Assembly (NCBI GenBank): GCA_041650635.1
Contig: JBAZKV010000014.1
Span: forward strand, 1-47,696
Source of the DNA: Candidatus Margulisiibacteriota bacterium
GTDB taxonomy: Bacteria; Margulisbacteria; WOR-1; JAKLHX01; JBAZKV01
Direction of reading: 5' to 3'
DNA length: 47,696 nucleotides
The position numbers and the translations under genes were made by a program. Below the pieces are notes generated by a model. It was not told the DNA's origin. It saw only the letters and a program-made list of their open reading frames with translations, and did not search any database. Shown here in pieces: positions 25,517 through 34,149 of the stretch. Position 1 is the stretch's first letter. Each line of letters begins with the position of its first letter.

Positions 25517-27355
25517 ATGGGGTTCGTATCACAATCAGCTAATGTTGGACTGCCGAACCGAACACAAATGGTTCGCCCATCAGCTTTTACTCGTGTTTAC
25601 AACCTTGCAAGTATCCCAGCCAAGTACATTGGCATTTCATTACTGCCTCTTTTGTCCCCGAGCGTCGCCTTAGCAGACTCTCCGGCCATGTCTGATCATG
25701 CTATTTCCTGGACTTCGATTGCCGTTTCCTCTGCCGTTACCGGCATAGGGCTGCTTGGTCAAAAGGCCTTTTCTTCCAAACCAATAATAAGAGATTTATT
25801 TAAGCGAGGGGTGCTGCCCCTTGGATTAGGCGGCGTTCTCGGAAGCACGGTGGCGGGGATTATTAGCTCTAATCCCGCTTCCGCACAGACTTTTGAAACA
25901 TATTTCCCCGCAATGGCAGTAGGAGGATTAGCGATTGCAGGAATCGGGGCTTTTTCGCTGTTTTTAAGGCTTCACAGTAAAATGTTGCCTTTCACAAAAA
26001 GATTTTTGATCCCGACAAGCTTAATCCTGACAGCAGCTTTATCTATGGTAAAATTTGATTTGCCATCCATCGATCAGCATGAAACTGGAAGCCAAGAAGT
26101 AGTTGCTCAACAAACACCTAGCACATGGCCGCAACATACAACAGGCCAACCGGAACCAAACACTCCAAGGACTTCGGTTTCATTCTTGGCTCCCACCGAC
26201 GCTCTTATTAGGATAGTTGAAAACAATGACGGAACATACGGGGACGATGCCGAAAGAGCTATGTGCGTAGAAAGTTCCTCAAACCTCTATTTCATATATC
26301 TAGATAAAGCCATTGAAAGGGGATGCTATAGAGAGGCCTACTCGAACCTTGTCAGACTGTTCAACTCGACCACTCCTTCCGGGACTTCCTTTAGAGATCT
26401 GATCGAAGCAGGGGCAAAAAATAATAACAATATATGGGGAGCAGCAAATTACTATTCCTACAGAGCCAGGGTTGCCGAACTATTAGCTGTAAATTCTGAC
26501 AACGAAGCTGATAAAGCCAAGTATTTTGGTGAAAGCGCGGAATACTATTCTTTTGCTCAGCAGTGCGTCTTCAACTTTTTGGGCTCTCAGGTCAGGCTCG
26601 GCTCAATTACAGATGTCTCTGCCAGATTATCCGCCATAGACAGTTTGATAGCTGCAAATCCTGGATCTGATGCCGAAAGAATCCTGACGCTGGCTTTTGC
26701 CGGCTGGGCAGGCTCCCGCGCAAATTCAATAGCCAGCTCAAGCATAAACCTGGATGATGCCTCTATAAGTTCTCTGCGGGACGCTCTTTCTCAGCTGCGA
26801 GAATTGACGCAATTAGAAATTGGGGGCGAAAATATTTATACAATGCCAAAGACAACACCTTTCCTGTTTTCAAATGTCTATGGCTACACCGGCAATGCCA
26901 TGGTCAGGCTTGTACAAGAAGAAATGCCAGACAATTCCGGCCTTTCAAACTCTCAGAGAACTGCGTTTCTTGAAAAATTGGGGCAAGCTGAATCCCAATA
27001 TATTTTGCCGGCTATCAGGCACCCCTACTCATACTATGGGAATGCATATAATGTGCAGCTTAACGCAGATCAAATATGCGGACTTGATGATCGCTATACT
27101 TTCAATATGACTAGAACATTAGCCTCAAAAATACATGCTTCTGGAAATACCGGCGGCCTGAAAGATTTTTACACACTGCTATATTGGCGCCAGAATGACC
27201 TCGCGCAAGCTTATGCAACAAGAGCTTTCGTTACAGGGAACCCAGCTGATGCGAAACTGTTTGATGAGTTGCATGCACAACTTGTTCCCGGAAGCCCGAC
27301 AGAATTGATCTTCACCGGTCTGATGGGTAAAGCCTCCTGGGAAAACTTATGGTAA
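25517..27355 (+). CDS. Unrecognised membrane protein with TPR-like domain, paralogue of the 23582 protein
   Basis: I place the start at ATG 25517 (612 residues) because GGGAG lies 6 nt upstream and the promoter ends at 25464. A GTG in frame at 25436 lacks a ribosome-binding site and lies in the -35 box. Residues 1-185 contain several hydrophobic segments (PLGLGGVLGSTVAGII). A Pro/Thr-rich linker (TPSTWPQHTTGQPEP, about 195-215) precedes a helical-repeat domain to the C-terminus. The layout matches the protein at 23582. I see no catalytic motif. It probably shares its transcript with the gene at 27418, 62 nt downstream. Confidence 0.6.
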   Translation: MGFVSQSANVGLPNRTQMVRPSAFTRVYNLASIPAKYIGISLLPLLSPSVALADSPAMSDHAISWTSIAVSSAVTGIGLLGQKAFSSKPIIRDLFKRGVLPLGLGGVLGSTVAGIISSNPASAQTFETYFPAMAVGGLAIAGIGAFSLFLRLHSKMLPFTKRFLIPTSLILTAALSMVKFDLPSIDQHETGSQEVVAQQTPSTWPQHTTGQPEPNTPRTSVSFLAPTDALIRIVENNDGTYGDDAERAMCVESSSNLYFIYLDKAIERGCYREAYSNLVRLFNSTTPSGTSFRDLIEAGAKNNNNIWGAANYYSYRARVAELLAVNSDNEADKAKYFGESAEYYSFAQQCVFNFLGSQVRLGSITDVSARLSAIDSLIAANPGSDAERILTLAFAGWAGSRANSIASSSINLDDASISSLRDALSQLRELTQLEIGGENIYTMPKTTPFLFSNVYGYTGNAMVRLVQEEMPDNSGLSNSQRTAFLEKLGQAESQYILPAIRHPYSYYGNAYNVQLNADQICGLDDRYTFNMTRTLASKIHASGNTGGLKDFYTLLYWRQNDLAQAYATRAFVTGNPADAKLFDELHAQLVPGSPTELIFTGLMGKASWENLW

Positions 27356-27417
27356 TATCCACAAAACGGCTATTGAGATTGCTTGATGCAAAGGACAAAG
27401 TATAGGGAGAAAATAAT

Positions 27418-30400
27418 ATGCCTACTCCAGCTGAACAAAATAGAGCCAATCTAGAGAGATTGGCAGAAGCAGTAAGAAGGGCTACTTCCCGCCGCCCCTC
27501 CTCCCCCCGCCGCTCTTCTCCTTCAAGGTCTCAGGCCGCCGATCCTTCCGGCTGGGGCGGGGACAACTCCTTTTCGCCGCCTACCGTCTGGGACTATCTC
27601 AGGACGGCCCTAGGGGACGAAAAGAACGAGGGCGCCTGCCAGAGATGGGTAAAGACAAGGTCTTCGGCTGACTGGAGCTCAGCGGTCAACAACCTCATCA
27701 CGGCCGCGTCTCTTGTGAGCGGAGAAGCCGACACCTCAAAGGCCTCTCATCTTTCCGCAAGAATTGCCCTGTGGCTGGGAAACCTCATCAACATGGCCTC
27801 GCCTGCCGAACTAAAGCGCTGCATGGGCGGCACGGGATATAAAGCCGTTAAAGAGTTTGCGGGTTATAAGGATGACGACGCGTCTATTTTGGCAAAAATG
27901 CTTTTTGAAAGATCAATAAAAGAGTTTGAAGGCAGCGGCAAAACCCCCATCAACCTTGAGTCTTTGTATCCCGGGAATTCTCTCTGGGCCGTGGCCGAAA
28001 AGGCCCTTGCCTACAAAGGCCTGGCCGAAACCTGCCTTAAAAAAGCCCGGGACGGCGTCAGGTACTCAAAACCCGACCTGGCACTAGAGTATATTGGACT
28101 TGCGGAAAAGAACCTTTTAAAGGCCTGCGGGCTTTATGACGCAACTATCAAGGTCGTGCAGAATATGGACGACGCTGCTTTTGCAAAGAAGAACTCCTAC
28201 ATAGCCGCGGACTATGCCTCCGCACTTTCTTCTTTTGGAACGATCTGCCTGCTAAGGATAGAGCTGGATCCTGTCTCTGTGAGCAAAGCTGAGGTTGAAC
28301 TGGCGGACAGCAGGCTTGGCGCTGAGGTTGAACTGGCGGACAGCAGGCTTGGCAAGGCATACAAGTTGGTCTACAAAAAGATCCCCTCCCCCGCCCTTCA
28401 GGTAAAAGTGGCGGCCGCGGGCATCCTTTGCAGCAGGGCAAGGCTTGCCCTGGAATTGAGCTATAAAGAAACGGATGACGCAAAGAAACACGCTCTTATA
28501 GAACAAGCGGAAGCTTATTATGAAGATGCCTTAAAAGAATACGGACCGATGAGCGGCTTAAAACAGGAATACATGAGAACGGCCCGGGCCGCCGCACTAA
28601 AGGATCACGCGCAGCTGCTTTATGCAAACTATGTCGGGGATTATTACTGCACTGATGATAAAAAACAGGCCGCTGCAAAAGGCAAGCTGGAAGAGGCCCA
28701 AACACTGCTGTTTGAGGCCTGCTCGGCCCTGTCCTTTATGGACGATAAGGGCCGCAGTTATGATGATAAAGTCCAGTACGCGCAGACGCTCAACCTACGG
28801 GCCGAGATAGAGATGGCCCTGGCAGGAAATGATCCGGCTTCTCTTACAAAGGCGTACGACCTGGTAAGGGCTGGCGGCGCCTATTTCCGCAGAGGCATAG
28901 ATGCCACGGTCCTTCCTCTGGGCGCAAGGGTGGAGCGCGCCGCTTCAGAAGCCAGGCTGCTTTCTTCTCTGGCCTTTGTAAAGGACGCGGAACCGGAAAC
29001 CGCGGACCCGGCAGCCGATCCGGCGCAGGCGCCCCGCGTATCGGCCGTGATCTCCGGTCCCGGCCCAATAGCCTATTCTGTCAGGCAAAACGGTGAAAAA
29101 TGGGAAGTGCATGCGGGAACTTCTGTCATTGCAATAGTAAAAGACCAAGGATCCGCGGAAAAAATATCTTCCGATTTTGAACGCCTAAAACCGCGCTCAA
29201 CAGAAGCAAAGCTGGTGGGCGGAAGGTCCTGTATCGTAGATGCGGACTATTACGAAGCTCTGACAATGGCGGGGGCTGATGTTTCTCAAGCCGTTCTGCT
29301 TTACTACGAAGAGACCGAGTACCCGGAAAGCTTTGCCAGGCTATGGGGCAGGGCCTCCGACACAAGGTTTGCAACAGAGCTTAATTATGTGCTTTGGGGC
29401 GGCAGGACAATGCCGGGCAGGGCAAAAGAACTGACCGTGGCCAGAAGGCAGGTAGACCATTTTATCAGGCATAACGGCAAGAACCCCGAAAAACTCTCGA
29501 TTGACGGAGCTCTCAAGGCGCTTGATTACCTGGTAAAGTATCTAAGATCATTTGGAAATGAGGAAGCGGCGCTGGCCATCTGCAGCAAATTCAAGGCCCA
29601 GCCTGATATCCTCAAAACAGACAGAACAAAAATAACCGGACAGGTCGATAGTATTATCTCGGGGACTTTTGCTGCGGCAGATGCCGTCACGCAGGCAGCC
29701 GCGGGAAAATGGATCGTGCGCGTTTACATCAACGGGAAAGGCTTTTCTTTTGAGTTTAACGAAGAGTCCCCCGCCCAGAACGCGGCCGCTTATCTGAACG
29801 CTCTTGAGCAGGGAAGTTTTAAGGCTCAAGGAAGGTCTCTTATCGATACCGCTTCCGGCAACGTGATCCTTGATTGCGCAAGCGAAAAAGAAGCCCTTGA
29901 TCTTGTAAAAAGCCTGAACAGCGCTTTTGGGCAGAACGCTCCCGCAGAAAAACCTGCGGACGCTCCGGCGCAGGGAGCCCCTGTTGCGGTGAACATAGCC
30001 GCTTTCAAGGGAAAGATAGCTGATCTGGAAAAACTTGAAGGGCTTCTTAATGAAGAACTTGCCAATGCCAAAACGGAAGGCGAAAAAACCGCGATAAAAA
30101 GATATCTTGACACGGCCCGGGCGGCTATCATAGAAGCGCAGCTCTCAATCGCGCATCTTACGGCAAAGCAGAAGGGAGAAGATGCCACAAAGCTCGATAC
30201 ATTAATAGATACTTGTCGGACTCTTCTTGGGACTGTTTCAAAGGCAAGTATTCCATTGGTTGAGTTTACTAAGATCAAAGATATTTTTGTGGACCCGGCT
30301 GCGGACATTCTTACATTTAGGACGGAGATAACCGAAGCGGACATCAACAAACTTACGGCTGCTTCTGAAATAAAGGACATATTGTCACGAGCCCTTAATT

Positions 30401-31119
30401 ACAGAGACTTAACAAAAACAAAGGATTATCAATATCTGGCCGTTAAGATACATCTGGCGTTGGTAGAGCTTTACTCGGAAAATAAGGACTATGCCTCTGC
30501 CCTTGCTTCATGCAAAGCGGCCTTTGCCGCGGTACCGGCCGGCTCTTCTTCGCTGTGGGATTGCGCCATAGCGCTGGGGAATGTGCTGATAGATAAAAGT
30601 GGCGCCGATGCCGCAACCGCGTTAAATACCTTTAATACTCTGCTCGGTCATGATGATAAAAGAGGCTTTACGCCGGAAGAACTGAACGCATATCCTTTGA
30701 TCGGTTCTGTTGTGCCAATATCTAATAATAATAATGAAGAGAGATTGTCACAGGCAAGGGTTGGGAGGGTCAGAGCACTTTTTGCAATGGAAATTGACAC
30801 CACAACAAATACATCAGTTAATGCGTGCAGAATGCATCATATCCAGGCGAGGAAAGAGGCGGTGGAGATTATCAATAATGAAAAAACACCTCCTGATATC
30901 AAGGTGATATTGCTAGATAAGATATTAGAGAGTTTGGATCACAGATGGGAAGATGAGTCTTTAATTGCCAAAGATAATGAGGTTGGCTTAGATATTTCTG
31001 GCCAATGGGAAAAGCTTGACAAGACTGACAGCATTGTTCTTTCTGAGAACGCAAAGACTGTTCTGAACACCGAAGAAAATGAACTGAAGAATATTCCTGT
31101 TATGAGCTTAACAGAATAA
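27418..31119 (+). CDS. Unrecognised 1233-residue TPR-rich protein with shared C-terminal module
   Basis: GGGAG lies before the ATG. Residues of about 20-42 are a Ser/Arg/Pro-rich segment, like one in the protein at 35134. Residues of about 80-520 are helical repeats (KALAYKGLAETCLKKA, AYYEDALKEYG). Two small alpha/beta modules follow (about 545-600 and 760-840), with Ala/Pro linkers between domains, then more helices. The end repeats features of the 34150 protein: ILESLDHRWEDE, GLDISGQW (Trp1197), IVLSENAKTVL, NIP. It has no signal peptide or membrane segment. Base composition shifts from GC-rich to AT-rich near 30180, which suggests a mosaic gene. Scaffold function is inferred from the repeats. 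Confidence 0.6.
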   Translation: MPTPAEQNRANLERLAEAVRRATSRRPSSPRRSSPSRSQAADPSGWGGDNSFSPPTVWDYLRTALGDEKNEGACQRWVKTRSSADWSSAVNNLITAASLVSGEADTSKASHLSARIALWLGNLINMASPAELKRCMGGTGYKAVKEFAGYKDDDASILAKMLFERSIKEFEGSGKTPINLESLYPGNSLWAVAEKALAYKGLAETCLKKARDGVRYSKPDLALEYIGLAEKNLLKACGLYDATIKVVQNMDDAAFAKKNSYIAADYASALSSFGTICLLRIELDPVSVSKAEVELADSRLGAEVELADSRLGKAYKLVYKKIPSPALQVKVAAAGILCSRARLALELSYKETDDAKKHALIEQAEAYYEDALKEYGPMSGLKQEYMRTARAAALKDHAQLLYANYVGDYYCTDDKKQAAAKGKLEEAQTLLFEACSALSFMDDKGRSYDDKVQYAQTLNLRAEIEMALAGNDPASLTKAYDLVRAGGAYFRRGIDATVLPLGARVERAASEARLLSSLAFVKDAEPETADPAADPAQAPRVSAVISGPGPIAYSVRQNGEKWEVHAGTSVIAIVKDQGSAEKISSDFERLKPRSTEAKLVGGRSCIVDADYYEALTMAGADVSQAVLLYYEETEYPESFARLWGRASDTRFATELNYVLWGGRTMPGRAKELTVARRQVDHFIRHNGKNPEKLSIDGALKALDYLVKYLRSFGNEEAALAICSKFKAQPDILKTDRTKITGQVDSIISGTFAAADAVTQAAAGKWIVRVYINGKGFSFEFNEESPAQNAAAYLNALEQGSFKAQGRSLIDTASGNVILDCASEKEALDLVKSLNSAFGQNAPAEKPADAPAQGAPVAVNIAAFKGKIADLEKLEGLLNEELANAKTEGEKTAIKRYLDTARAAIIEAQLSIAHLTAKQKGEDATKLDTLIDTCRTLLGTVSKASIPLVEFTKIKDIFVDPAADILTFRTEITEADINKLTAASEIKDILSRALNYRDLTKTKDYQYLAVKIHLALVELYSENKDYASALASCKAAFAAVPAGSSSLWDCAIALGNVLIDKSGADAATALNTFNTLLGHDDKRGFTPEELNAYPLIGSVVPISNNNNEERLSQARVGRVRALFAMEIDTTTNTSVNACRMHHIQARKEAVEIINNEKTPPDIKVILLDKILESLDHRWEDESLIAKDNEVGLDISGQWEKLDKTDSIVLSENAKTVLNTEENELKNIPVMSLTE
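28288..28353 (+). repeat. 33-nt perfect tandem duplication inside the 27418 gene
   Basis: Units 28288-28320 and 28321-28353 are identical and in frame, each encoding AEVELADSRLG. A recent slip or unequal exchange. Confidence 0.9.
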
Positions 31120-31187
31120 CAGCTACAGAATTTTTGGTTCTTGTCATTGAGTTGTTTCACTTTTCGCTAAAATATTTGACCTTTGCG

Positions 31188-31242
31188 GTCTGCCGGAGTG
31201 GGTCACCACTCCTCCGCTCCGCCATACGGAGCTACGGCGGAC
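31188..31242. repeat. Three-way-junction-like palindromic element
   Basis: Outer arms GTCTGCCG (31188-31195) and CGGCGGAC (31235-31242) pair with one mismatch. Inside are two perfect hairpins: GGAGTG/CACTCC (31195-31200, 31207-31212) and GCTCCG/CGGAGC (31216-31221, 31227-31232). It resembles the dispersed small palindromic repeats of many uncultivated bacteria. Confidence 0.5.
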
Positions 31243-31265
31243 AGGCATGTCCCCATACTTTCCTA
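31242..31265 (+). repeat. 24-nt direct repeat, copy 2 (upstream promoter box)
   Basis: Identical to 17883-17906 and at the same 42-nt distance from the promoter element that follows. Confidence 0.6.
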
Positions 31266-31283
31266 ACCCTTTTCAAAATAAAG

Positions 31284-31311
31284 TGAAATCCACCAAAACA
31301 CCCTTCGATAA
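31284..31311 (+). promoter_or_regulatory. Sigma-28-like promoter of the DUF4116 repeat gene
   Basis: TGAAATCC at 31284, TTCGATAA at 31304-31311: GAAA-N15-TTCGATAA. It predicts a leader of about 25 nt with AAGGAGGG before the ATG at 31343. Confidence 0.62.
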
Positions 31312-31342
31312 AGCATTAACCCAAAACAAGGAGGGTTTTAAA

Positions 31343-33937
31343 ATGGAGAAAGTAACTCTCGTCGGATCCGCAAATATTTCGAAGGTTTACGAGCGTTTGC
31401 GAAAGATCGATTCAGTTAAAGACGGAAAAGTTGACAATGTTATCTCCCGGGAAGAGCTTGATGAAGCAAGGAAAGAAGGGGTAGACACGACCATTGAATT
31501 CAAAGAAGGCAAAGCATCCTCCCTTGACGCTCTCCAGCGGCTTTATATAATACTTCAGGGGCTTGATAAAGAAGACGGAGCATTTGATGGAGATATTAAA
31601 GAATTAGAAGAGCATCTGAGTGTAGCATTGACTGCGGAACAAAAGGCCGGAGTAGCAGTTTCATTTGAGGTTATTGTTCTGGACAAGCCGCTTACAGGAT
31701 CGGAGATTGTGGAAAGGATGGAAAAAGGGTTAGCAAAAGATATCAGCGGATCAGGAGAGAGAGCCCCTCATTTAGATACTACAGATATATTACGTCTTGA
31801 CTCATACCGCAAAGTTGCAGGCAGACTCATCGATAATCACAGAGACATCGATCCATACTATTTATATAGCCTTTTCTATTGTCTTGATTCCGAGAAAAGG
31901 ATGGAAGCTGTTATGCACCTTAAAGAGAAAGGGGTCTTTGAGACGGTTGAGAAGGAGCGGGCCCAATATCTTATGGAGGAGCTATTTGGAAAATCTTTTG
32001 GAGATGACATAAATACAAAACTGATGAAGCTAATAGATGTAACAAGGTTTAAGAATTTTGGATGGTTATGGGAAACTAGGTGTGATTACGCGGAGCGTAC
32101 AGAACAATTTCAAACTCGTGCTAATCTTATCGCCCACCAAGAGGATTTTATATCTGGGATTGAAAGTCTAAAGATATTAAGATTTGAAGACTTGTGTAAG
32201 TTGCTAAGGATTTTGGGGGAGCCGGACCATTACTTTATTTCCTGGGTAATAACAGATGCTGGGAATTATGCTGCACATTTATTGGCACGAAGGATTAAGT
32301 ACCAGGCATTAAAGAATATCAACTTAAATATATTATTAGATGGGCAAAAAGAAATTTCAAAAGAGTTTAGAGATAGATATTCCAACGAATTAAATCTAAT
32401 CTCTGCCATAAGCCCCGAACTTTCACAAATACTGTTGGGAATCCCTTCCCTCATGACAGATAAAACGGGGGATGTAGGAAAGATGTTAGAGGGGTTGAAG
32501 TCGAGTGAAGATTTTGAGCGTTTTATGACGCTCGGGAATAAAGCCTCGATGGCTATTCTAACCGCGTTAGGAAGCGATAATGAAGGGCTCAGAATAAAGG
32601 CTGAAAGAGCATTGTTTGTATTGGTCTCAAATACAACAGATATCAACAATATTGGTTTTTTGAACAACAATACTTTTATGCTCAGCTTAGTAAAGTTTAG
32701 GGGCGCATTTTTGCAGTTTGCCAGTGGCTCACTTAAAAAAGATAAAGCAGCTGTACTCTCTGCAGTCAAACAAGATGGGAGATCTCTGGCATTTGCCGAC
32801 ATTTCTCTTAGAAAAGATAAACAAATTGTGATGGCAGCAATTGAACAAAGGTGGGACGCACTCCGATTTGCTGATGACTCTCTTAGAAAAGATAAACAAT
32901 TTGTGATGGCAGCGATAAAACAACGGTGCTGGGCACTGCAATATGCCGACGATTCTCTTAAAAGAGACAAAGAATTCGTGTTGGCTGCAATTAAAGAAGG
33001 CGGGAGAGCACTACAGTATGCAGATGTGTCACTTAGAAAAGACAGAGAGGTTGTGCTTGCTGCGGTAAAACGAGATGGGAGAGTTCTGCAATTTGCCGAT
33101 GACTCTCTTAAAAGAGACAGGGAAGTTGTTCTGTCTGCTGTCAATCAAATATGGGACGCTCTGCAGTATGCCGACATCTCACTCAAAAGAGATGAAGGGG
33201 TCATTCTTGCCTCGATTGCAAAAGAGGGGCGCGCTCTGCAATATGCCGACGATTCTCTTAAAAGAAACAAAGATTTTATGCTCACTGCAATCAAACAGTT
33301 CGCCTATGCACTGCAATATGCCGACGATTCTCTTAAAAGAGACAAAGAAATCGTGTTGGCTGCAATTAAAGAAGACGGGAGAGCACTACAGTATGCAGAT
33401 GTTTCTCTAAGAAGAGATAAAGAAGTTGTGTTCGCTGCAATTAAACAAGATGGATACTCTTTAGGATATGCCGATCTAATCTTTAGAAAGGACAAAGAGG
33501 CTGTGTTCATTGCGGTTGCCGAATCAGGTTTTGCGTTACAATTTGCTGATTATCCCCTCAAAAGGGATAAAGAAGTTGTCCTTGCTGCGGTTAATCAAGC
33601 CGGGAATGCACTACACTATGCAGATGAGTCACTTAGAAAAGACAGAGAGGTTGTGCTTGCTGCGGTAAAAAACAGTGGGCGAGCTCTGGAATATGCAGAT
33701 GTTTCTCTAAGAAGAGATAAAGAAGTTGTGTTCGCTGCAATTAAACAAGATGGAGAAGCCTTATATCTTGCCGACATCTCTCTCAAGAAAGATAAAGCTT
33801 TTATTTTAGCTGCGGTTAAACTACGCTGGTGGGTTCTGCAATATGCGGATGAGTCTATGAAGAGAGATCCTGACATTCTTGCAGTTTATAACGCAGGATT
33901 GAAGGAATTTGAAACTAAGAATAGTAATAGTCGATAG
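31343..33937 (+). CDS. DUF4116-repeat protein
   Basis: The start is ATG 31343 (864 residues). AAGGAGGG lies 8 nt upstream and the promoter ends at 31311, so an in-frame ATG at 31247 is not used. Residues of about 10-75 hold two acidic loops (DSVKDGKVDNVISREEL and DKEDGAFDGDIKELE) that faintly resemble EF-hands. A helical middle follows. From residue 462 there are fifteen full 25-residue repeats and a partial one, with consensus SLK/RxDKExVLAAIxxxGxALQYAD, which is the DUF4116 pattern. The function of DUF4116 is unknown. It has no signal peptide. Units 5/13, 10/14 and 4/9 are nearly identical in DNA, so the array is still expanding. Confidence 0.8.
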   Translation: MEKVTLVGSANISKVYERLRKIDSVKDGKVDNVISREELDEARKEGVDTTIEFKEGKASSLDALQRLYIILQGLDKEDGAFDGDIKELEEHLSVALTAEQKAGVAVSFEVIVLDKPLTGSEIVERMEKGLAKDISGSGERAPHLDTTDILRLDSYRKVAGRLIDNHRDIDPYYLYSLFYCLDSEKRMEAVMHLKEKGVFETVEKERAQYLMEELFGKSFGDDINTKLMKLIDVTRFKNFGWLWETRCDYAERTEQFQTRANLIAHQEDFISGIESLKILRFEDLCKLLRILGEPDHYFISWVITDAGNYAAHLLARRIKYQALKNINLNILLDGQKEISKEFRDRYSNELNLISAISPELSQILLGIPSLMTDKTGDVGKMLEGLKSSEDFERFMTLGNKASMAILTALGSDNEGLRIKAERALFVLVSNTTDINNIGFLNNNTFMLSLVKFRGAFLQFASGSLKKDKAAVLSAVKQDGRSLAFADISLRKDKQIVMAAIEQRWDALRFADDSLRKDKQFVMAAIKQRCWALQYADDSLKRDKEFVLAAIKEGGRALQYADVSLRKDREVVLAAVKRDGRVLQFADDSLKRDREVVLSAVNQIWDALQYADISLKRDEGVILASIAKEGRALQYADDSLKRNKDFMLTAIKQFAYALQYADDSLKRDKEIVLAAIKEDGRALQYADVSLRRDKEVVFAAIKQDGYSLGYADLIFRKDKEAVFIAVAESGFALQFADYPLKRDKEVVLAAVNQAGNALHYADESLRKDREVVLAAVKNSGRALEYADVSLRRDKEVVFAAIKQDGEALYLADISLKKDKAFILAAVKLRWWVLQYADESMKRDPDILAVYNAGLKEFETKNSNSR
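32726..33850 (+). repeat. Array of fifteen 75-nt coding repeats (DUF4116)
   Basis: Unit starts run every 75 nt from 32726 to 33776. A 62-nt identical block occurs at 33393 and 33693 (four units apart), and near-identical blocks occur 375 nt and 600 nt apart, showing multi-unit duplication or conversion. Confidence 0.88.
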
Positions 33938-33984
33938 TAATCCGTTACTCATGTCCGCCATACTAGCGACTTGCGACCAAATAG

Positions 33985-34012
33985 TGAAATTTCTCCCATA
34001 TTCTATCGATAG
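33985..34012 (+). promoter_or_regulatory. Sigma-28-like promoter upstream of the 34150-41357 genes
   Basis: TGAAATTT at 33985, ATCGATAG at 34005-34012: GAAA-N15-ATCGATAG. A box related to the 24-nt repeat lies at 33950. About 22 nt after the predicted transcript start is a five-codon ORF at 34041. Confidence 0.55.
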
Positions 34013-34040
34013 ATATACGAGAGGGATGAGGGGTCTTAAA

Positions 34041-34058
34041 ATGGCCGATAACCCCTAG
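34041..34058 (+). pseudogene. Five-codon remnant ORF or leader peptide (MADNP)
   Basis: ATG GCC start with GAGGGG upstream and a leader length typical of this promoter class, stopped at TAG (34056-34058). The stop lies in a perfect 12-nt palindrome ACCCCTAGGGGT (34051-34062). Either a broken gene start or a regulatory short ORF for the gene at 34150. Confidence 0.4.
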
Positions 34059-34149
34059 GGGTCCCAATGGGAGGTGAAAGAAAAAAGCAGAATAATCGGG
34101 ATAAGACCAGGAACAGGATACAAATAAATATAGGAAAGGGAGAAAGAAA

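Larger units (their letters stand above)
31120..31342 (+). other. Intergenic region with a branched palindrome and promoter
   Basis: The region holds a folded element at 31188-31242, the second copy of the 24-nt box (31242-31265) and the promoter at 31284-31311. No gene or clear terminator is seen. Confidence 0.6.

Noticed and set aside
31247..31342. Upstream ATG for the DUF4116 gene
   Set aside because: It lies before the promoter at 31284-31311; ATG 31343 has a strong ribosome-binding site.
32726..33850. CRISPR array
   Set aside because: The 75-nt periodic repeat is in frame and encodes a conserved 25-residue protein repeat with no unique spacers.
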